A stretch of 64,000 nt of DNA from Chrysomallon squamiferum (taxonomy: Eukaryota; Mollusca; Gastropoda; Neomphalida; Peltospiridae): the NCBI GenBank assembly GCA_012295275.1, contig CM022672.1:10981904-11045903 (forward strand), read 5' to 3'. Shown in pieces: positions 63,060 through 64,000 of the stretch (positions are counted from its first letter, which is position 1; every line of letters begins with the position of its first letter). The position numbers and the translations under genes were made by a program. The notes under the pieces were generated by a model. That model saw only the letters and a program-made list of their open reading frames with translations. It was not told the DNA's origin and ran no database searches.

Positions 63060-64000
63060 CTGCAAAGGACAAAAAAAGTAGAGGCTACAAAATTAAAACA
63101 CCAACAGAGAGAGGTATGTATTTAAAAATTATTTCAACTGGAGTCTTAAAACACCTTTTGATGGAAGAACAATAACCAGTACAACACATTAACAGATTTG
63201 TTAAATAGTTTTTAAAAATAGAAATAACTATCCATCCTGAATTAACAATACATAACCAAAACAATGAAAACTATCCCATTCAATAAAAACATGAAATTAT
63301 AAGGAAGCAATAACAAAATTAACACATTTTGTCATTACATAAATAATATACCATGATAAAGTTCACACAAAAATAAATAATTATGTTTAAATTTAGCAGA
63401 TCATTTTTGGTTAATCTACTTATTAATGTGTGAAAACAAAGCAATTTTACTTTTCTGATTTTATATAGAAAAAAAACCCAGTTAAGTAGACAAAAAATAA
63501 TTAAAATAATAGTAAAATCGAATAAAATGAAACTCTTCAGTGAGTGATATTTACAAATTAATAACTGATATAGTTTTTAAACTGTTCAAACTTAGGTGCT
63601 GTGTAATGAAATGAGAGAAGCCAATTCACACAATTTTGGTTTTTGCATCATCTAACACAATGGCCCATCCTTCAAAGAAGCTGTGTTTAAATATTTGTTT
63701 TAATGTTGTAGTAAAACCAGGAGGGTTTTTTTTTTGAAAACAGCATGTGTGTTTAGCTAGTTTTATGGGTTTCAATTATGTAAACAGGACAAATAAAAGC
63801 GAGTTGTGTGAAAAATGTCTGCTGATTCGGTATTAACAGAGGTAAATAATGGATGTGATTTTCATATAACGACAGGCATTAAAAACATTAGTGTGTGGGG
63901 GTGTGGGGGTGTGTGGTACATGTGCATAAAGATTGAAAAAAAAGCAGCATTACAAATATTAGTGTTGGATTCTTCTACACATGTGATTAAACGTGCTTGA
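63060..64000 (-). other. MARCHF5 intron, continuing off the right edge
   Basis: AT-rich sequence with no exon I can recognise on either strand. The preceding MARCHF5 exon, expected to end shortly before GGIAF, is not present, so this is taken as intron. Confidence 0.7.

Overview
The window is animal (metazoan) nuclear DNA. It is very AT-rich and dense in microsatellites. Its genes are split by GT-AG introns into exons of about 26 to 420 bp, so gene structure only appears after splicing in silico. The gene set (SMG7, a bacterial-type amidohydrolase, ZDHHC16, MED28, TMEM127, MARCHF5), short introns, dense simple repeats and small DNA transposons suit an invertebrate bilaterian. A lophotrochozoan such as a mollusc is my best guess, but it is not proven.

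Layout. 1-4029 (-): 5' part of SMG7, nine coding exons seen, running off the left edge. 4605-9242 (+): complete eight-exon amidohydrolase, head-to-head with SMG7 across 575 bp. 13730-18539 (+): complete eight-exon ZDHHC16 palmitoyltransferase; one of its introns looks U12-type. 21850-24710 (-): complete four-exon MED28, tail-to-tail with ZDHHC16. 26137-30040 (+): the three coding exons of TMEM127, head-to-head with MED28. 62913-63059 (-): last coding exon of MARCHF5; the rest lies beyond the right edge. In every gene the exon phases join without a frameshift, and the products match the families in order and length.

The genes do not form a pathway. They serve separate housekeeping roles: nonsense-mediated mRNA decay, carbohydrate or lactone hydrolysis, protein palmitoylation, transcription (Mediator), endolysosomal mTOR/receptor control, and mitochondrial ubiquitin signalling. 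The two head-to-head pairs probably share promoters.

From 30 kb to 62.9 kb I find no convincing gene. This third of the interest lies in repeats and possible regulatory sites: a pogo/Tigger-like MITE resembling a mammalian family, a tandem dimer of a terminal-inverted-repeat element in a MED28 intron, a perfect 49-bp inverted repeat, an old ~165-bp satellite, several minisatellites, a perfect estrogen-response-element palindrome, a composite nuclear receptor/AP-1 site, and two weak coding-like remnants. I saw no tRNA, rRNA, CRISPR array or gene cluster. I do not claim a new biological system; the strongest leads are the U12-type intron, the Tigger-like element and the 49-bp inverted repeat.
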